In this document: positions 60,456-64,000 of the stretch, piece after piece
Numbering within the stretch: the first letter of the stretch is position 1
Layout of the letters: each line of letters begins with the position of its first letter
DNA from: Shewanella mesophila
Lineage (GTDB): Bacteria > Pseudomonadota > Gammaproteobacteria > Enterobacterales > Shewanellaceae
NCBI RefSeq assembly: GCF_019457515.1
Contig: NZ_CP080421.1
Location: 2,542,001-2,606,000 of the forward strand
DNA length: 64,000 bases
Direction of reading: 5' to 3'
Notes under the pieces: model-generated
Seen by the model: only the letters and a program-made list of their open reading frames with translations
The model's database searches: none
Told to the model about the DNA's origin: nothing
Program-made: the position numbers and the translations under genes

Positions 60456-60872
60456 CTAGGTAAGACGATTTATTTTGTTCAACAATTGAATAAAAGTTAT
60501 CGATTCTTCATCCGTTAAGTTGGCTAAAAATCGTTCATTAATCCATTCCGCTTCTCGAGTGAGATCTTGCTCTAACGCTTTAGCGGTATCGGTGAGAAAT
60601 ATTTGAAAGGCGCGGCGATTATCCGCTTCTTGATGACGAGTGATAAGACCTTGTACTTGCAACTGGTCAAGGAGCCTGGTCATAGTGTAATTTGCCACAT
60701 CGCAACGCTTGGACAATTCGGTCTGAGTAATGCCCTCCTCTTGCCATAAAGCAAACAGTACAGGCCATAACTTTATGTCAAGTTCATAGCGCTTAAGACG
60801 CTCATCAAACGCCTTTTGTAACTCGATATTGAGGTGAGATACCAAGTATCCCAAACTTTCATAATGTTTCAA
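60456..60872 (-). CDS. MarR family transcriptional regulator
   Basis: A 138-residue winged-helix regulator. The DNA-binding helices are in TQTELSKRCDVANYTMTRLLDQLQVQGLI (about residues 51-79) and the wing EADNRRAFQIFLT follows. Ligand and targets are unknown; MarR genes usually control an adjacent gene, and here no efflux or catabolic gene is beside it. It starts with TTG, with a near-perfect GGAGGT five bases upstream. Confidence 0.88.
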   Translation of the reverse strand: MKHYESLGYLVSHLNIELQKAFDERLKRYELDIKLWPVLFALWQEEGITQTELSKRCDVANYTMTRLLDQLQVQGLITRHQEADNRRAFQIFLTDTAKALEQDLTREAEWINERFLANLTDEESITFIQLLNKINRLT

Positions 60873-61017
60873 TTAGCACCTCCCAAAAACAGTGGCCTTG
60901 CTATTAATACTACCACTTGGTCTTAAAGAAACTAGGTATGAACTCAACTAAATTAGTAACGAAAAACCATTCGCTTTATCAAATAATGACTTATACCTGA
61001 TAAACATTGGCTCTGAT

Positions 61018-61467
61018 TTACGAAATATCATCGTCATCAAGTAAAAACTGTTCGATAAAACGATAATAACAAGCTCTTCCTAGTTTGGCAGACAAGCCTC
61101 TTGCTAGTAATACGAAGATATCTTGTTCATGGATCTCAAAACACTGGTAATTATCGACACAATATTGAGTACCGATAGAAGTGCTCACCTTGAACGCCCC
61201 ATCTTGCTCAAGCTCATAATCGACAATCAACAAGGGATAGGCCTCAACCTCAACCCTCACTTTCTCCACTGGAGTGATAAGGTAATAGTGGCCATCGATG
61301 CCATGCAGAATCGTTGTAAACAGACGACAAAATTTATCGGGCAAAGCCTCTTGCTGGTAGAACCAACGTCCTTGCTGGTCGATATCAAACAACGCCTTGT
61401 CATCGCACAAACTTACACCGTCAGTGAGTTTGTGCAAGCGATGACAAGCGGCTTCTTTATCACTCAT
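61018..61467 (-). CDS. DUF1285 family protein
   Basis: A 149-residue cytosolic protein of the DUF1285 family. Its pattern is a short N-terminal segment, then DQQGRWFYQQEALPDKFCRLFTTIL and YYLITPVEKVRVEVE, as in other members. The function is not known; structures of relatives show a beta-rich fold. It starts two bases past the ydiJ stop, so the two genes are likely co-transcribed. Few other clues are available. Confidence 0.85.
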   Translation of the reverse strand: MSDKEAACHRLHKLTDGVSLCDDKALFDIDQQGRWFYQQEALPDKFCRLFTTILHGIDGHYYLITPVEKVRVEVEAYPLLIVDYELEQDGAFKVSTSIGTQYCVDNYQCFEIHEQDIFVLLARGLSAKLGRACYYRFIEQFLLDDDDIS

Positions 61468-61469
61468 TA

Positions 61470-64000
61470 TTAAAGCAGCGCCAACAAAGCTTGTATCGGA
61501 TGTTTCGGCTTAAAACCACCAAAGCGTTTTACCTGACTACGACATGAATATCCCGATACCAAAATTTGTTCTTGAGGTATTTGCTTTATCGCTTTGTCCC
61601 ATGACATCTCAAATAATGCCTTAGTACGCTGCTGATTCTCACCTTCGTGACCATAAGTCCCCGCCATACCGCAGCAACCTAAATTCACGGTATTAAGCGT
61701 CACACCAAACTTATTAAAAATGGCCTGCCACTCATTTGCGGTATTAGGCTTGGCAGTAGACTCTGTACAATGGCTAAACCAGGTGAACTCTTTGTCGCTT
61801 ACCTTAATGTCAGGAGTTTGCTCTAAAATACTCAGTAGCCATTCATTAGCAAGCAGCACGGTAAAGTCGCCACGCTCATCGCCTAGCACCTCTTTATACT
61901 CATCTCGATAACAGAGCACCATAGCCGGATCGACACCAATCATCGGCATTCCAAGGGCGAAAACCTGATTTAAGAAGTCGGCGCTCGATTGTGCCGTTTT
62001 GGCAAACTTATCGAGGAAGCCCTTAATATGGATTGGCTTGCCGTTGGGTTTAAAAGGCAGCAGCACGGGTTTAAATCCAAGCTTTTCGATAAGTTGAATT
62101 AGGTGATATACCGTATCTGCCTCATAGAAGCTATTAAAGGGATCTTGAACCACTAACACATGCTGGCTACGCTCTTCCTCTGGGATCCTTTTTAGCGCAT
62201 CAAGATCGTAACCTCGGCAACTATGGTTCTCTAACCTTTGTTTCAACGTCGGCACTGATAACGCAGGCGCATCGACATAGCCTAAGGATTTCTTAATCAC
62301 CCATTGGCTAACAGGGTTCTGTGATACCGCATTAGTGACTCTTGGCATCATGGCCATCAGCGGCAGCGAGTCTTCAATTCCAGCAACGAGATAGTCCTTT
62401 GCAGGACGAAGATAGCGTTGATAATAGATATTAAAGAACTGCGCTCTAAACTTGGGCACATCGACTTTTACTGGGCACTGAGATGAACACGCCTTACAGG
62501 CAAGGCAGCCTTTTAATGATTCCATCACCTCGTGAGAGTAATCGTACTCTCTGTCCATCTTCAGGGTATTTTGGGTACGCTGCAGCCAACCTAGCGGCTT
62601 GGCCTTGGCTAACGCTTCGACGTCAACCCCTTCAGCTTCTAACAAGCGTAGCCATTCACGCATGAGACCAGCACGCCCTTTAGGTGATTGCACTCTATCG
62701 CCTGTGACTTTAAATGACGGACACATGGGCGAATAGACGCTGTAGTTAAAACATAAACCATTGCCATTACAGTTCATGACATCAGGGAAGGCCTCTCGGG
62801 TATTCACTGGAATTTGTCTATCAAAGGCGCCACGTTTAGCACTATCGACATTATATTGCAGTGGTCCACTGTTTTTCGGCGCCACCAGCTTGCCAGGATT
62901 GAGCTTGTTGAGCGGGTCGAACAGCCCCTTAACCTCTTCAAGCAGACCAAATAGAGTTTCGCCAAACACAGAGGGACCATATTCTCCCCTCACCCCTTTA
63001 CCGTGTTCGCCCCACATTAGTCCGCCATATTTAAGCGTTAGCGCGGCCACTTCATCTGATACGGTTTTCAATAAACGTTCGTCATTAGGATCGCACATAT
63101 CGAGCGCTGGGCGCACATGCAGTACGCCCGCATCTACATGGCCAAACATGCCATATTGGAGTTCGTGGCTATCGAGTAGCGCCCTGAACTCCATAATATA
63201 ATCGGCTAACTTCTCTGGTGGTACAGCGGTATCTTCGGCAAAGGCGATAGGTTTACGGCTGCCTTTAGTTGCACCTAACAAACCAACGGCTTTCTTGCGC
63301 ATAGCATAAATCGTATTGATAGAGGCTTTATCTGCGGTCACTTGATAACCGAGCAAACCGTCTTTTTGTGACGCTATCTGCGTATCGAGCATTTCACATA
63401 ACAAGTTAACTTTATGCTCGACCTCATCGGTCTCCCCAGCAAACTCGACCATGTTTAAACCATCGATAGACTTACCAGGGATCTCTTCTATTAGCGACGA
63501 CACCGAATGCCAAATAATATCCTGCTTGGCAAGATTAAGTACCTTAGAATCGACCGTTTCAACAACAGTTGCCTTAGCCTTCACCAAATCTGGCGCATGA
63601 CGCAACGCCGATTGAAATGAGTCATATTTGATATTGACCATCATGCGAGTGGTCGGCAGCGGCGTGATATCCAACTTTGCTTCGGTGATCACCGCAAGCG
63701 TACCTTCAGAGCCGGTCAAGATGCGTGATAAATTGAACTCATTTAATGATGCATTCCAAACATTTTTTAAATCATAACCAGTTAAAAAACGATTAAGCTT
63801 GGGAAAACGGGCATCCACTTCATCGCGATGCTCGCGGGTCATCTTAGCGATATCACGCTGCAGCACTTGGCCTAAATCAGGGGATTCCTCTTGCTCAAGA
63901 GCCTGCAGTTGAGCGCAAGTCAATGAGCCTGTTTCCAACACGCTGCCATCATATAGCACGCTTGAAAGCTCCAATACGTGATCGGATGTTTTACCGTACA
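61470..64000 (-). CDS. ydiJ: FAD-binding D-2-hydroxyacid dehydrogenase, YdiJ-like (5' part cut by window edge)
   Basis: The open frame continues to the window edge (YGKTSDHVLELSS runs in from the right), so the N-terminus is missing. About 840 residues are visible of a family length near 1018. It contains FAD-binding sequence (GSEGTLAVITEAKLDI), the FAD-oxidase C-domain (FGHVDAGVLHVRP), an Fe-S motif CLACKACSSQCP (CxxCxxxCP) and C-terminal Cys-rich GlpC-like repeats (GCCGMAGTYGHEGENQQ). E. coli YdiJ oxidises D-2-hydroxyglutarate. A respiratory role at the membrane periphery is inferred. Confidence 0.9.
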   Translation of the reverse strand, partial: YGKTSDHVLELSSVLYDGSVLETGSLTCAQLQALEQEESPDLGQVLQRDIAKMTREHRDEVDARFPKLNRFLTGYDLKNVWNASLNEFNLSRILTGSEGTLAVITEAKLDITPLPTTRMMVNIKYDSFQSALRHAPDLVKAKATVVETVDSKVLNLAKQDIIWHSVSSLIEEIPGKSIDGLNMVEFAGETDEVEHKVNLLCEMLDTQIASQKDGLLGYQVTADKASINTIYAMRKKAVGLLGATKGSRKPIAFAEDTAVPPEKLADYIMEFRALLDSHELQYGMFGHVDAGVLHVRPALDMCDPNDERLLKTVSDEVAALTLKYGGLMWGEHGKGVRGEYGPSVFGETLFGLLEEVKGLFDPLNKLNPGKLVAPKNSGPLQYNVDSAKRGAFDRQIPVNTREAFPDVMNCNGNGLCFNYSVYSPMCPSFKVTGDRVQSPKGRAGLMREWLRLLEAEGVDVEALAKAKPLGWLQRTQNTLKMDREYDYSHEVMESLKGCLACKACSSQCPVKVDVPKFRAQFFNIYYQRYLRPAKDYLVAGIEDSLPLMAMMPRVTNAVSQNPVSQWVIKKSLGYVDAPALSVPTLKQRLENHSCRGYDLDALKRIPEEERSQHVLVVQDPFNSFYEADTVYHLIQLIEKLGFKPVLLPFKPNGKPIHIKGFLDKFAKTAQSSADFLNQVFALGMPMIGVDPAMVLCYRDEYKEVLGDERGDFTVLLANEWLLSILEQTPDIKVSDKEFTWFSHCTESTAKPNTANEWQAIFNKFGVTLNTVNLGCCGMAGTYGHEGENQQRTKALFEMSWDKAIKQIPQEQILVSGYSCRSQVKRFGGFKPKHPIQALLALL

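Overview
The window reads as ordinary chromosome of a marine-type gammaproteobacterium, most likely Shewanella. This rests on gene content and order, not on a database search. Supporting signs are blocks syntenic with E. coli (yceD-rpmF-plsX-fabHDG-acpP-fabF, rluC/rne, metG/mrp, pabC-mltG-tmk-holB-tatD, aat-infA-clpA-clpS-cspD, icd/rluE-nudJ-mnmA-hflD-purB). These are combined with genes E. coli lacks, such as a monomeric isocitrate dehydrogenase, Bpt, leucine dehydrogenase with a LiuR-like site, and an MsrB-MsrA fusion. Coding density is high. I saw no rRNA, tRNA, CRISPR array, prophage or intact insertion sequence.

Layout. 0-7.6 kb: a cold-shock gene with a strong promoter, rlmA, an unknown gene, sbcB, cdd, a beta-hydroxyacid dehydrogenase, a thioesterase, and a small membrane-protein gene that appears frameshifted. 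7.6-14 kb: the fatty-acid/phospholipid operon, read leftward from yceD to fabF, whose promoter lies so close to yceD that the mRNA may be almost leaderless. 14-25.6 kb: maf (yceF), a HAD phosphatase, rluC, rne with a long leader, a SulP transporter, msrBA, a 2-oxoglutarate-type oxygenase under a perfect CRP half-site pair, and ylqF. 25.6-31.7 kb: LMW phosphatase, exported ATP-dependent DNA ligase, dgkA, an outer-membrane protein, a fused nucleoside-gate membrane protein and rsmF. 31.7-31.9 kb: a candidate small RNA. 32-39 kb: a long leftward run mrp-udk-dcd-pabC-mltG-tmk-holB-pilZ-tatD, with metG divergent. 41-49.5 kb: Nif3-like gene, pdxY, a glycine-zipper protein, then the N-degron genes aat, bpt, clpA and clpS around infA, and cspD. 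49.5-58.5 kb: icd, rluE, nudJ, mnmA, hflD, purB, roxA and a small cytosolic protein. 58.7-64 kb: leucine dehydrogenase, a small membrane-anchored unknown, a MarR regulator, a DUF1285 protein, and a ydiJ-like gene running off the right edge.

Working together: YceD to FabF make acyl-ACP and feed PlsX. Aat and Bpt tag proteins with leucine, ClpS reads the tag and ClpA unfolds the protein. MnmA, RluC, RluE, RlmA, RsmF and RoxA modify tRNA, rRNA or ribosomal protein L16. Mrp, metG and udk/dcd belong to Fe-S, translation and pyrimidine metabolism.

I did not find a convincing new multi-gene system. The observations most worth a second look are the candidate sRNA at 31.8 kb, the near-leaderless yceD promoter, a small inverted-repeat element with one full and two decayed copies, the frameshifted gene at 7.2-7.5 kb, and the regulatory palindromes upstream of ldh and of the oxygenase gene.
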